A stretch of DNA of 64,000 bases, from assembly GCF_000177675.1 (NCBI RefSeq), contig NZ_ADGX01000019.1:1-64000 (forward strand). Direction: 5' to 3'. Under the pieces are notes generated by a model. It saw nothing but the letters and a program-made list of their open reading frames with translations, had not been told where the DNA came from and did no database searches. Every line of letters begins with the position of its first letter. Position 1 is the first letter of the stretch. Source of the DNA: Parafrankia sp. EUN1f (GTDB lineage Bacteria; Actinomycetota; Actinomycetes; Frankiales; Frankiaceae). The position numbers and the translations under genes are program-made. Shown piece by piece: positions 25,117 to 33,813 of this stretch.

Positions 25117-25977
25117 CTAGATGTCGACCTCGCCGACGATGCAGGTCACGGTGTCGCCGCCGACCCAGACCGTCCCGTCCTCCCCGCGGGAGAGGCGAAC
25201 CTGCCCGTCGCGGCCGAGCCTGGTGCCCTGCCGGGTGGTGAACGGCCCCTGCACAACGCCGGTGTCGAACAGCCAGGTGGCGAGCGAGGCGTTCAGACTG
25301 CCCGTCACGGGGTCCTCGACCGTCGTGATCAGCGGGCTGAACGCGCGCACCTCGAAGGCGGCCGGGCCGCCCGCCGGGTGCGGCCCGATGACGCCCACGC
25401 TCAGGTCAACGGTGCCAGGATCGACTGCCAGCACCCTCTCGGCGGAGGCCAGCATCACCGCTACCCAGCCCGGGCCGTTGTCCACCCACTGGGCAGCGAC
25501 GATGTCCGTGGCCGGGATCCGAAGAACCTCGGCGAGATGGACCAGCAGCTCGGCGTCCGCCGGCTCGTAGCGCAGCAGCGGCGGCGCCGCGAAGGCCAGC
25601 CCCGACGGGGCGTCCGCCGCTGGCGCCTCCCTCGACAGCGCGTCCCGGCGCACGGTGATCAGGCCCGCGTCGCACTCCTGGATGACCCGGTCGTCGTCAC
25701 GGGGCGTCCCGCCCGCACCCAGCCAGGCGTGAGCGGTCCCCAGCGTCGGATGGCCCGCGAACGGCAGCTCGCCTGCCGGGGTGAAGATGCGGACGCGGTA
25801 GTCCGCGGCCGGCGTGGTCGGTGGAAAGACGAAGGTCGTCTCGGAGAGGTTCGTCCAGGCCGCGAACCGCTGCATCTCCTCGGGGGACAACCCTTCGGCG
25901 TCGAGGACGACCGCGAGGGGATTCCCGAGGCAGGGCCGCGAGGTGAAGACGTCGACCTGCTGGAACACGCGTCGCAT
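25117..25977 (-). CDS. PhzF family isomerase
   Basis: 286-residue diaminopimelate-epimerase-fold protein. FQQVDVFTSRPCLGNPLAVV, TNLSETTFVFPP (the conserved catalytic Glu) and FAGHPTLGTAHAWL are all hallmark PhzF segments. PhzF itself isomerises an intermediate of phenazine synthesis, but most homologues are of unknown substrate and no other phenazine genes are here. It begins 26 bases after the prephenate dehydratase gene on the same strand, so it is probably cotranscribed with it. Confidence 0.88.
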   Translation of the reverse strand: MRRVFQQVDVFTSRPCLGNPLAVVLDAEGLSPEEMQRFAAWTNLSETTFVFPPTTPAADYRVRIFTPAGELPFAGHPTLGTAHAWLGAGGTPRDDDRVIQECDAGLITVRRDALSREAPAADAPSGLAFAAPPLLRYEPADAELLVHLAEVLRIPATDIVAAQWVDNGPGWVAVMLASAERVLAVDPGTVDLSVGVIGPHPAGGPAAFEVRAFSPLITTVEDPVTGSLNASLATWLFDTGVVQGPFTTRQGTRLGRDGQVRLSRGEDGTVWVGGDTVTCIVGEVDI

Positions 25978-26003
25978 GGCGGGGCGGGGTCGGCGGGCGC
26001 TGC

Positions 26004-26867
26004 TCAGGCGCGCTCGGTCGCCGGGCCGTACCGCTCGCGGAACCGGCTCGCCCGGTAGACCCCGAGGATCCGGTAGTCGGCGAAGAAACCGAGCTCGGAG
26101 AAGGCCCGTTCGACGGCCGGGTCCTCCGGGCTGCCCTCGATGTCGGCGAGGAACTGAGTCGCCACGAAGTTGCCGCTCACCATGCAGCTCTCCAGCTTCG
26201 TCATGTTGATGCCGTTGGTGGCGAACCCGCCCATTGCCTTGTAGAGCGCCGCCGGCATGTTCCGCACCTTGAACACGAAGGTGGTGACGATCGGTCCGAC
26301 ACCGGCCGCGGCGCGCAGGCGTTCGTTGGAGAGGATCAGGAACCGGGTGGTGTTGTGCTCCTCGTCCTCGAGATCGGCCCGCAGCACCCGCAGACCGTAC
26401 TCCTCGGCCGCCAGCCGGGAGGAGACCGCAGCCTTCGTCACATCATCCCACTCGGCGACCTCGCGCGCGCTGCCCGCGGTGTCCGCGGCCGGTACGGCGG
26501 TGAGCCCGAGCGCGCGGATGGCGTTGCGGCACTGGGCCAGCGCCTGCGGATGGCTGTGCACGGTCTTGAGATCGTCCATGGTCGCGCGCGGGAGGCCGAC
26601 GAGCTGGTGGCGAATGGGCAGGAAGTACTCGCCGATGATGTGCACGGACGTGTTCGGGAGCAGATGGTGAATGTCCGCCACCCGGCCCGCGGTCGAGTTC
26701 TCGACCGGAATCATCGCCAGGCCGACGGTACCGTCCTCCAGCGCGGTGAAGCATTCCTCGAAGGTCTGGAACGGTACGGCCTCGAAATCGGGGTAGACGT
26801 CGCGGCAGGCGATATGGGAGTTGGCTCCCGGTTCGCCCTGGTATGCGATCTTCTGACGCCCGGTCAT
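26004..26867 (-). CDS. pheA: prephenate dehydratase
   Basis: 287-residue monofunctional enzyme converting prephenate to phenylpyruvate, the committed step to phenylalanine. The periplasmic-binding-like catalytic domain starts IAYQGEPGANSH and includes IPVENSTAGRV and the TTRFLIL (TxRF) catalytic motif; a C-terminal ACT regulatory domain follows (TTFVFKVRNMPAALYKAMGG, INMTKLES) and would bind Phe. ATG 26867 has AGGAAG 7 bases upstream; the longer frame to 26993 adds non-homologous residues. First gene of a small operon with the PhzF gene. Confidence 0.92.
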   Translation of the reverse strand: MTGRQKIAYQGEPGANSHIACRDVYPDFEAVPFQTFEECFTALEDGTVGLAMIPVENSTAGRVADIHHLLPNTSVHIIGEYFLPIRHQLVGLPRATMDDLKTVHSHPQALAQCRNAIRALGLTAVPAADTAGSAREVAEWDDVTKAAVSSRLAAEEYGLRVLRADLEDEEHNTTRFLILSNERLRAAAGVGPIVTTFVFKVRNMPAALYKAMGGFATNGINMTKLESCMVSGNFVATQFLADIEGSPEDPAVERAFSELGFFADYRILGVYRASRFRERYGPATERA

Positions 26868-27049
26868 TTGCGGCTTCCTGCTTTCGGTTCGTTGGTTGAT
26901 CCATGGGGGCACGCCCCGGTGCTGTCCCCGACGGTACCGGTCCGTGCGCCGGTACCCGTACGCCGCGGGACGGACCTCACCGCGGGACACCACGTCACCG
27001 CGGGCGCGACCGCACCGCGGGTGGGCTACTGGCCGGGTGAGGGCGGGCC

Positions 27050-28624
27050 TCAGCCGGAGTGGGCGGCATCGAAGGCCTCGACGATCTCCCGCGGGATGCG
27101 GCCGCGGTCACCGACCTCGAAACCGTGCTGCCTGGCCCATCCTCGGATCTGGCCGGGATCCCGGCCGCCGGTCCCGGCGCCGCCCGGGCCGGCGGAGGAG
27201 AGCGCCTCCGACCCACGCGGCCCGGTGGGGGCAGGCAGGAGCCGGTCCGCCGGGCCGGCCGGGAGCGGGATCCCGGCCATGGCCCGGACGTCATCCGGCT
27301 GCCGGGCCGCGGCGATCGCGAACGCGGCGGGCAGGTACGTGATCGTGATCAGGTCCTCATCGCCCCGTCCGCCCTGGTCGTCCCGTTCCTTCTGCCGGGG
27401 CGGGTCGCTCCGGAGCTGGCCGACGACGTCCCGGGCCAGGTCGGCGAGGTGCTCGTGGTGGGTCAGCAGGATGATCTGCCAGCTGGGCGCGAACTCGGCC
27501 AGCACCCGCAGGGCGGCCCTCGTCCGGTCGTCGTCGAAGGTCATGAGGACGTCGTCGAGCACGACCGGCAGCGTGGGCTCGCCGCGATCGGCCCGCTCCC
27601 GCTGGAGCTGGTTGATCGCCGCCAGCCGCAGGGCGAGGAACACCTGGTCGCAGGTGCCCTCCGACAGGTCGTCCGGCCCGAGCTCCTGCTCGTCCGAGCG
27701 GATGACCTTCAACGTCCGGGCGGAGTCGCCGCGGTCGACGGCGCGCAGCGCCACGTACCGGCCCTCGGTGAGCCGTTCGAGCAGCTGCCCCGCGGCGGCG
27801 AGCAGGGGCGATGCATGGCGACGTTCGTAAGCTGCCAGCTCGCTGCGCAGCGTCTCGTGCTGCAGGCGTGCGATGACGTAGCGCTCCGCGGTCTCCGCGA
27901 CCAGCGCCAGCGACTCCTGGGCCCGCGCGTGCAGCTCGCCGGCGCTCGCACCGCTCTCCAGGTCGAGCAGGCGCCGTTCGCCGGTGCCGACCGCCGTCCA
28001 GGCGTCCCGCTGGGCGGCGGCGTACCGGTCATGCTCGTCCCGGGCGCGGGTGACTTCGGCCGCGAGCTCCGCGTCCGTCCGGCCGGTCAGGTCGCTCACG
28101 ACGGCCTCGAGGTCGTCGCCGGGAACGGTCGCACGCAGGAGGGCCTCGGCGGCCGTCAGCTCCGCCGTCACATGGGCGAGGTCCCGCTGGCGGGCCGCCG
28201 CGTCCGCGAGGGTCTGCCCGGGTGCGAGGGTGACCTGGGCGCCGAGCTCGTCGAGACGTCCCGCGGCGCTGTCCCGGAGCCGGGCCGCCGCCTCGACGCG
28301 GGTGGTGAGCCCCTCGATCGCCTGGTCGATCTCCGCGGCGCGGGCCCGGTTCTGCGTGGCGGCCCGGTGCAGGCCGCTGAGCTGGTCGACCAGGTCGGCC
28401 AGCGCGCCGATCTCGGCGTCCAGGTCGTCGGACCCCGCCGTCGCCGTCGCTGTTGTCGGGCCGGGGCGGCCTGGGTCCGGCTCGGCGGAGGTCCGGCGCA
28501 GGCCGTGCCGTGCCGCCAGCCCCGTCACCTCGGCGGCGAAGTCGCCGAACACGCCTCCGGCGGCGTCGGCATCCCGCCCGGCCTGCAGCGCAAGCTCGTG
28601 CAGTGCGGCGGCCTCGGTGAGCAC
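27050..28624 (-). CDS. SbcC/YhaN-like ATPase, C-terminal part, with Lsr2-like domain
   Basis: This 524-residue frame continues the protein begun by the overlapping frame 28525-31053; the two are split by a frameshift at 28643-28651. It holds the second half of a coiled-coil/hinge region, then the ATPase C-lobe (signature region near LSEGTCDQVFLALRLA, Walker B LPVVLDDVLMTFDD, switch His in LLTHHEHL). A Pro/Gly linker follows, then a ~38-residue tail GQIRGWARQHGFEVGDRGRI continuing PREIVEAF, which matches the DNA-binding domain of Lsr2 including its RGR hook. The start at 28624 is only the first GTG after the break; independent expression is unlikely. Confidence 0.75.
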   Translation of the reverse strand: MLTEAAALHELALQAGRDADAAGGVFGDFAAEVTGLAARHGLRRTSAEPDPGRPGPTTATATAGSDDLDAEIGALADLVDQLSGLHRAATQNRARAAEIDQAIEGLTTRVEAAARLRDSAAGRLDELGAQVTLAPGQTLADAAARQRDLAHVTAELTAAEALLRATVPGDDLEAVVSDLTGRTDAELAAEVTRARDEHDRYAAAQRDAWTAVGTGERRLLDLESGASAGELHARAQESLALVAETAERYVIARLQHETLRSELAAYERRHASPLLAAAGQLLERLTEGRYVALRAVDRGDSARTLKVIRSDEQELGPDDLSEGTCDQVFLALRLAAINQLQRERADRGEPTLPVVLDDVLMTFDDDRTRAALRVLAEFAPSWQIILLTHHEHLADLARDVVGQLRSDPPRQKERDDQGGRGDEDLITITYLPAAFAIAAARQPDDVRAMAGIPLPAGPADRLLPAPTGPRGSEALSSAGPGGAGTGGRDPGQIRGWARQHGFEVGDRGRIPREIVEAFDAAHSG

Positions 28625-31053
28625 AGCCCGCCGCTCGGCCCACCCCGGGGGTCGGTGACGTCGGCCAGGACGGCCCGGCGGACGAGGGCCTGCCAGTCGT
28701 CCTCGGCGCCGCGCAGCTCCTCACGGCGTTTCGCCAGGTCACGCTCCGCCTCGTCGACGACACGCCCGGAGTGGAGCGCGGTGGCGCGCTGCTCCCGGGC
28801 CCTGTCGTCGTCGTCGAGCACGCCGCGTGCGGCGCCGAGCAGGCTGTCGAGGTCGGCTTCCGTGGTCGGGACACCGACCCGGGTCAGCGCTTCGGTCAGC
28901 GCGCTGCGCTGCGCCCGCACCTGCGGGTCCAGCCCGTTGACGCGTGCCTGTGCGGCGAGCAGCTCGCCATGCGCGCGGTGCGCGTCGTCGGCGGCCTGCA
29001 GGACGTCCTCCACCTCGTCCCGGGCGGGAGCGGCGAGGCCGGCGCCCTGCCACAGCGCAGTCCAGGCGGCGGCGGCCTGATCGGCGGCGTCGGCCGCCGC
29101 GGCGGTGGCGGACAGCGCGGCCGTCACGCGCTTGCGGGCGGTCGTGGCCTCCCGGCGGAGCTGGCCGCGCCGGGCCGCGAGGTCGGCATGGCGGATGAGC
29201 TGGTCGGCGATCTCGTCGGCCTGGGCGATGCCGGCGGCGAGCACCGGCAGGAGCTCACCGGCCCGCTGTCGGGTCAGACCCTGCCCTGGTGCGTCTGGTG
29301 CGTCTGGTGCGTCTGGTGCGTCTGGTGCGTCTGGTGCGTCCGGTGCGCCGGGCGTGGCGGTGGGGTCCGGTGTGGCGGTGCCGGTCGCGGCGAGCAGCAG
29401 GTTCCACAGCCGCGCGCGGGTCGCGCGGGCCTGTTCCAGCGTCGCGGAGTCCGGCAGGTCCTGCTCGTCCGCTTCGGCGAGCCGTCCCTGGGCGAGCTCG
29501 TCGTCGCGGGTGGCCCCGACCAGGTCCTCCTCGCGCCGGGCCAGCGTGACCTGCGCCGCGTCCAGCGCCTCGCGTGCCGACCGCACCTCGGCGCGACCAG
29601 GCATGGTGGGCGGTGGGCCGTCCAGATCACGGGCACCGGCGCGGTGCAGCGCCGCCCGCCGGTCGCGGACCGCGTGGGCCGCCGCGTCGACGGCGTCCCG
29701 GGCCCGCGCGGTCGCCGACCCTTCGGCGCCGACGACGGCGACCACGGCCTTGAGATGGCTGATCGCCGCCGGATCGGCCCCGGGGAAGAGCTCGGTGGCG
29801 GCGTCGTGACGCTGGCGCGCGGCGGACAGTGTCTCCTCGGCCCGGCCCAGCTCGTCGCCGAGGTCAGCGATCGTGGCGGCCAGCGCGTCCAGCTGGGCAG
29901 CGAGATCGCGGGGGACGTGCAGATGGTCGAGAAGATCGGCGGTGTCACGCTCGTCGTTCGGGCCGACGAGGCCCAGCAGCAGCGCGCGCGCCAGGCCGGA
30001 CTGGTGACGTGACTCGGCGGCCAGCTCACGGGCGCGGCGGCCGTCGCCCAGCCGCGCGACGCTGGCCCGGTCCAGCCGGATGATGGTCGCGCTGTCCGCG
30101 AGCACCGCCTCGTCGACGGTCAGCGTCTCCCGCGCGGCGCGGCGCTCGGTCAGCTCAGTGGTCAGCCGCTCCAGCTCCGTCTCGGCGGCCACGGTCTCCC
30201 CGACGCTGGCGTCGAAGATCGCCGCCTGCTCCGCGGTGAGCACGGTGCCGGCTCCCAGCAGGGCGATCCGGCGCTCCCGGAGCACCACGAGATCCCGGAC
30301 GAACGCCGCGGCCCGGCTCCGCTGCTCCATCCGATCGGCCGCCGCGGCGGCCGATCGGACCGCCGCCGCCATCGACGCGGCCTCGCCGCGGCGTAGCGCC
30401 AGCTCGTGGCGGGCCGCCTCGACGTGGGCCGCGCGGGTCATGGACGCCGCCGCCTGCTCGGCCTGGCGCTGGTAGTCCGTCAGCGCGATGCGCAGCTTCG
30501 ACTGCTTGCTGTTGCGATGCTGCTTGTAGAGGGAGTCCATCTCGGCCGCGAGCGCGTCGAGCAGGCTGCGCACCGCCCGGCCGCTACGCGCGGTGAAGAC
30601 GAGCTCGGCGAGGTCACCGCGGCCCGCGAAGACGTTGGCGCCGCCTTCTCGCAGTTCGGTGTGGGAGAGCCCGAAGGCTCGGCGCCAGCGGTCGCGCTCC
30701 GCGGCGCCGCCGGAACCCCAGGGCGGTGCGAACGGGGCGCCGTCCGCGGCCGTCTGCAAACCGGTGTTGCGACGCCTGATCTCCACCTGCGTCGTCGGGG
30801 GGATCTCGTCCGGCGCCGCGGGGATCTCACCCCCGGGCAGTTCGAGGTCGGCGCTCAGGCTCAGCGCGCCCAGGCCGAAATGGAAGCTCTGCCGGGTGCC
30901 GCGGAAGGTCCACAGCAGGTCGGAGAGCGCATCCAGCGTGGTGGACTTGCCGGCCTCGTTGGCGCCGACGACCAGGGTCAGCCCGGGGCCGAACTCGACT
31001 CGGCGGGCTTCGAAGGCGCCGTAGCGCTCAAGCCCCAACGCCCGGATGCGCAT
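28525..31053 (-). CDS. SbcC/YhaN-like ATPase, N-terminal part
   Basis: N-terminal part of an SMC/Rad50-type ATPase that pairs with the SbcD-like nuclease upstream. MRIRALGLERYGAFEARRVE and Walker A VVGANEAGKSTTLDALSDLL open the AAA domain, followed by long Ala/Arg/Glu-rich heptad-like coiled coils. Homologous sequence stops at about residue 800 (ADVTDP); the last ~40 residues are out-of-frame read-through. The intact protein with the part at 27050-28624 would have ~1,330 residues. An Asp-Ala-Pro repeat (six or seven DAP units, 29288-29350) interrupts a loop. The start codon shares one base with the stop of the SbcD-like gene. Confidence 0.8.
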   Translation of the reverse strand: MRIRALGLERYGAFEARRVEFGPGLTLVVGANEAGKSTTLDALSDLLWTFRGTRQSFHFGLGALSLSADLELPGGEIPAAPDEIPPTTQVEIRRRNTGLQTAADGAPFAPPWGSGGAAERDRWRRAFGLSHTELREGGANVFAGRGDLAELVFTARSGRAVRSLLDALAAEMDSLYKQHRNSKQSKLRIALTDYQRQAEQAAASMTRAAHVEAARHELALRRGEAASMAAAVRSAAAAADRMEQRSRAAAFVRDLVVLRERRIALLGAGTVLTAEQAAIFDASVGETVAAETELERLTTELTERRAARETLTVDEAVLADSATIIRLDRASVARLGDGRRARELAAESRHQSGLARALLLGLVGPNDERDTADLLDHLHVPRDLAAQLDALAATIADLGDELGRAEETLSAARQRHDAATELFPGADPAAISHLKAVVAVVGAEGSATARARDAVDAAAHAVRDRRAALHRAGARDLDGPPPTMPGRAEVRSAREALDAAQVTLARREEDLVGATRDDELAQGRLAEADEQDLPDSATLEQARATRARLWNLLLAATGTATPDPTATPGAPDAPDAPDAPDAPDAPDAPGQGLTRQRAGELLPVLAAGIAQADEIADQLIRHADLAARRGQLRREATTARKRVTAALSATAAAADAADQAAAAWTALWQGAGLAAPARDEVEDVLQAADDAHRAHGELLAAQARVNGLDPQVRAQRSALTEALTRVGVPTTEADLDSLLGAARGVLDDDDRAREQRATALHSGRVVDEAERDLAKRREELRGAEDDWQALVRRAVLADVTDPRGGPSGGLCSPRPPHCTSLRCRPGGMPTPPEACSATSPPR
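29288..29350. repeat. 9-base in-frame repeat in SbcC-like gene
   Basis: GGTGCGTCT is repeated five times perfectly, with a sixth and seventh unit differing at one or two positions. On the minus strand it codes an Asp-Ala-Pro run inside the coiled-coil region of the ATPase. Confidence 0.85.
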
Positions 31054-32285
31054 CAGGCGTCACCGCCGGCCAGCCGGGCCAGCAGGCCACTTCCGGCCCG
31101 GTGGGCCAGCTCGCCGAGTGTGCCGGGGTCGCCCAGGTCGAGCAGGTCGGCGGTGCGCAGCAGCCGGCCGATCTCCCGCTCCAGCGGCCCGACCCACTGC
31201 CGGAGCAGGTCCCGCTGCCCGCCGAGCGACTCGAAAGCCGCCAGGATCGACGTGATCAGCTCGGGGTCGACGCCTCCGGCGGAAGTCGGATCGGTGACCC
31301 GGGTGACGATCTTCTCCAGGCAGACCCGCAGGCCGTCCTCGACGGAGCGCAGCTCCTCGCGCAGCCGCTCGGCATCGGCGAGGTCGGCGGCCGCCCGACT
31401 GGTGCCGGTGAGCACGATCCGCGCGACGACGGGGCGGTCGCCGGCGGCCTCCCGCGCGGCCCGCAGCTCCGTCGCGATCCGGTCGAGGACGGCGTCGAGG
31501 CTGGCGGTGCCGCTGGTGTCGACCGTGATCAGAGCCCAGCGGGCGACGTCGCAGGGCACGTGCTCGACGCGGGCGGGGCCGGCGTCGGTGATCTCGACGA
31601 CGAGGGCGCCCTTCGGGCCGGCCTCCCGCGGGGTGCGGCCCTGGAGGTTCCCGCTGAACGCCGCGACCTGCTCGCCGGCCGCCACCACCCGATGGGTGTG
31701 GACATGACCGAGCGCGAAGTAGTCGTACCCGGTGCGGGTCAGGTCGTCCGCAGAGCATGGTGCGTAGTTGTCGTGGCCCTCGGCGCCGTCCGCGGCGGTG
31801 TGCAGGAGACCGACGTTGACCAGCCCGCCGATGGCGTCCGGGTACCGCAGGACGAGATTGTCCCCGACGGCGCGGGTGGCGTAGCTCTGCCCGTGCACCG
31901 CCAGGCCCAGGTCGTCCGCCGTGTGCGTGGCCGGCTGGTCGGCCGGGAACACGGTGACGTTGGGGGGCAGGGTGAGCGTCCGGGTGATCTCGCTCTCGGC
32001 GTCGTGGTTTCCCGAGATCATGAACACCCGGACGCCCGTGTCGCGCAGGCGCCCCATCTGCTCGACGAAGAACCGCCCGGTCGCGTAGTCGTGCCAGGTT
32101 CCGTCGTAGATGTCCCCGGCGAGCAGCAGCGCGTCCGCCTGCCTGGCGATGGTGAGATCGACCAGGTTGCCGAGCGCCCGCCTGGTCGCCTGCCGGAGCA
32201 GCTGGGCGAGGTCGCCGTCGCCGAGCCGGGTCAGCCCACGCAGGGGGCTGTCGAGGTGGACGTCGGCTGCGTGAACGAGACGCAT
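31053..32285 (-). CDS. SbcD/YhaO-like DNA repair metallophosphoesterase
   Basis: 410-residue calcineurin-like nuclease subunit of an SbcCD (Mre11-Rad50)-type complex. The metal motifs are in order: VHAADVHLDSPL (DxH), LLAGDIYDG (GDxxD), ISGNHDAES (GNHD), and GHVHTHRV (GHxH). ATG 32285 has AGAGGGAAG just upstream; a longer frame to 32348 is not homologous. It overlaps the SbcC-like gene by one base, so the pair is translationally coupled. The SbcC-like partner is broken by a frameshift, which would leave this subunit without its ATPase unless the break is an assembly error. Confidence 0.88.
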   Translation of the reverse strand: MRLVHAADVHLDSPLRGLTRLGDGDLAQLLRQATRRALGNLVDLTIARQADALLLAGDIYDGTWHDYATGRFFVEQMGRLRDTGVRVFMISGNHDAESEITRTLTLPPNVTVFPADQPATHTADDLGLAVHGQSYATRAVGDNLVLRYPDAIGGLVNVGLLHTAADGAEGHDNYAPCSADDLTRTGYDYFALGHVHTHRVVAAGEQVAAFSGNLQGRTPREAGPKGALVVEITDAGPARVEHVPCDVARWALITVDTSGTASLDAVLDRIATELRAAREAAGDRPVVARIVLTGTSRAAADLADAERLREELRSVEDGLRVCLEKIVTRVTDPTSAGGVDPELITSILAAFESLGGQRDLLRQWVGPLEREIGRLLRTADLLDLGDPGTLGELAHRAGSGLLARLAGGDA

Positions 32286-32560
32286 CTTCCCTCTTGCGGC
32301 GGGGCGCCCCCGCGCAGTGGGTGATGCGCGGTTGCGGTCGGGTGGCACGGCTCGCGTGGTGCGATCCGCGGACGGCCCTCGTCGCGACGCGCGAGGCCGA
32401 ACGCCCAGAACCTAGTACCGCAAAGGGACATCTCGAACGGTCCCACGCCGTGCGGGCGCGTGACATTGGCGAATTTCCGGATCGTTGCCGATCCAGCGTG
32501 GTCCTGATGTTTCTCTCTGTTGCGTGGGCAGCTGTGGGTGCCGCCCCGGTGCGGGAACGC

Positions 32561-32764
32561 TCAGCGCCCGGAGCGTGCGCCGGATCCCGACGTCGAGCGC
32601 GTGCGCCGGGCCCGGCTGCGCGTGCCCACATCGACCTGCCGGGCGGGCCCGGCGCCGTCGGCGACGCTGGCCAGATCCGCCGCGATGCTTCGGTTGATCA
32701 GGCCGACGGTTCGTTCCCGGTCGCTGGCGTCGAGTCCTTCGAGCAGGCTGTTGATCAGGCTCAC
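32561..32764 (-). CDS. small hypothetical protein
   Basis: 67 residues starting at GTG 32764 with a strong site, CGGAGG, 6 bases upstream. The N-terminal half is a plausible amphipathic helix pair (LINSLLEGLDASDRERTVGL, INRSIAADLASVAD); the C-terminal half is Arg/Ser/Thr/Gly-rich and basic, as in small nucleic-acid-binding proteins. No family recognised. It is isolated between the sbcD-like gene and a tandem repeat array. Confidence 0.5.
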   Translation of the reverse strand: MSLINSLLEGLDASDRERTVGLINRSIAADLASVADGAGPARQVDVGTRSRARRTRSTSGSGARSGR

Positions 32765-32864
32765 GGTCGTCCTCCGTATGGTGGTGTGATCGTGTTGCTC
32801 GTTGTTCCTGCTTCCCGGGAAGGCACGGGTTAAGCATGCGAATTACGAGATTCCGACCCGGAGC

Positions 32865-32956
32865 ACCGGGTGACCTGGCTCACCTGGCGACTCGGTCCAC
32901 CGGGTCGATCCGCTCACCGGGTGGCTCCGTTCACCGGGTCACTCAGTGCACCGGGG
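32865..32956. repeat. 17-base tandem array at the 3' end of the SDR gene
   Basis: Five full units of 17 bases start at 32865, 32882, 32899, 32916 and 32933, with a partial sixth at 32950. Each opens with CACCGGGT (CACCTGGC in the second) followed by a more variable 9 bases. The array runs into the last codons of the minus-strand SDR gene, whose stop lies at 32943-32945. The period is not a multiple of 3. Confidence 0.8.
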
Positions 32957-33731
32957 AGAGCCCGCCGTCCAGGTTGATGCCGGCGCCGGTGAGGTAGGCC
33001 GCCCGCGGTGAGAGCAGGAACGCGGCGAGGTCGGCGAAGTCCTGGGCCGCGCCGACCCGCCCGAGCGGGATGCCGGAGTTCTGGCCGAGATCGGTGTAGA
33101 GCTCACTCGTGCTGACACCGAGCTCGGTAGCCCGCCGTTCCCACTGCCGGCTCTCCAGCAGACCGATGAGCACCGCGTTGACCCGGATCCCGTCCCGGCC
33201 CAGCTCCTTCGACAGGGCCTTGGTCAGGGCGAGGCCGGCGGCCCGGGACACCGATGTGGGCATCGATCCCGCCCCGGGCGCCTTCGCCGCCACGGCGAGC
33301 GTGTTGACGATGCTGCCGCCACCCGCGGCGCGCAGCTGCGGGAGCACCAGCCGGATGAGCCGGATCGCGCTGTACACCTTGAGCTCGACGTCGGCGTCCC
33401 ATACCTCGTCGGTCTGCGCGGTGAACATGCCGGCGGCGCTGCGCCCGGCGTTGTTCACCAGCCCGTCGATCCGCCCCCAGCGGCCGACGGCCAGCTCGGT
33501 GAACTGCTCCAGGTCGGCGACGCTGGTGACGTCGGCGACCACCGGCAGCACATCCGCCTGGTCCGCGCCGGCCTTCGTGACCTCGTCGGCGAGCCGGTCG
33601 AGGGCATGGGACCTGCGGGCGCAGAAGGCCACCCGCGCGCCCTCCGCCGCCAGGGTGCGGACGAGCGCCGCACCCAGACCTTCGGAGCCACCGGTGACCA
33701 GGATGACCCTGCCGGCCAGTTCAAGATCCAT
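32943..33731 (-). CDS. SDR-fold protein lacking the usual catalytic Tyr and Lys
   Basis: 262-residue short-chain dehydrogenase/reductase-fold protein. The dinucleotide motif VTGGSEGLGAAL and the NNAG motif are present, and the C-terminus has the usual LTGAGINLDGG. At the YxxxK position the sequence is PTSVSRAAGLAL, so Tyr is replaced by Thr or Ser and Lys by Arg. It may bind NAD(P) without classical dehydrogenase activity. ATG 33731 has GGAGGG ~5 bases upstream. Its 3' end is made of a 17-base tandem repeat. Confidence 0.82.
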   Translation of the reverse strand: MDLELAGRVILVTGGSEGLGAALVRTLAAEGARVAFCARRSHALDRLADEVTKAGADQADVLPVVADVTSVADLEQFTELAVGRWGRIDGLVNNAGRSAAGMFTAQTDEVWDADVELKVYSAIRLIRLVLPQLRAAGGGSIVNTLAVAAKAPGAGSMPTSVSRAAGLALTKALSKELGRDGIRVNAVLIGLLESRQWERRATELGVSTSELYTDLGQNSGIPLGRVGAAQDFADLAAFLLSPRAAYLTGAGINLDGGLSPVH

Positions 33732-33813
33732 ACATGCCCTCCGTCGTCCCGTCCGCGGTCCGGTCCCCACCGGCTCGTCCGATCCCTGAAGACCCTAGGG
33801 ACACTGCGGCTGT

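Noticed and set aside
32865-32956. 17-base array considered as a CRISPR or replication iterons
   Set aside because: No spacers; a replication gene is not present; it overlaps the end of a coding gene, unlike iterons.
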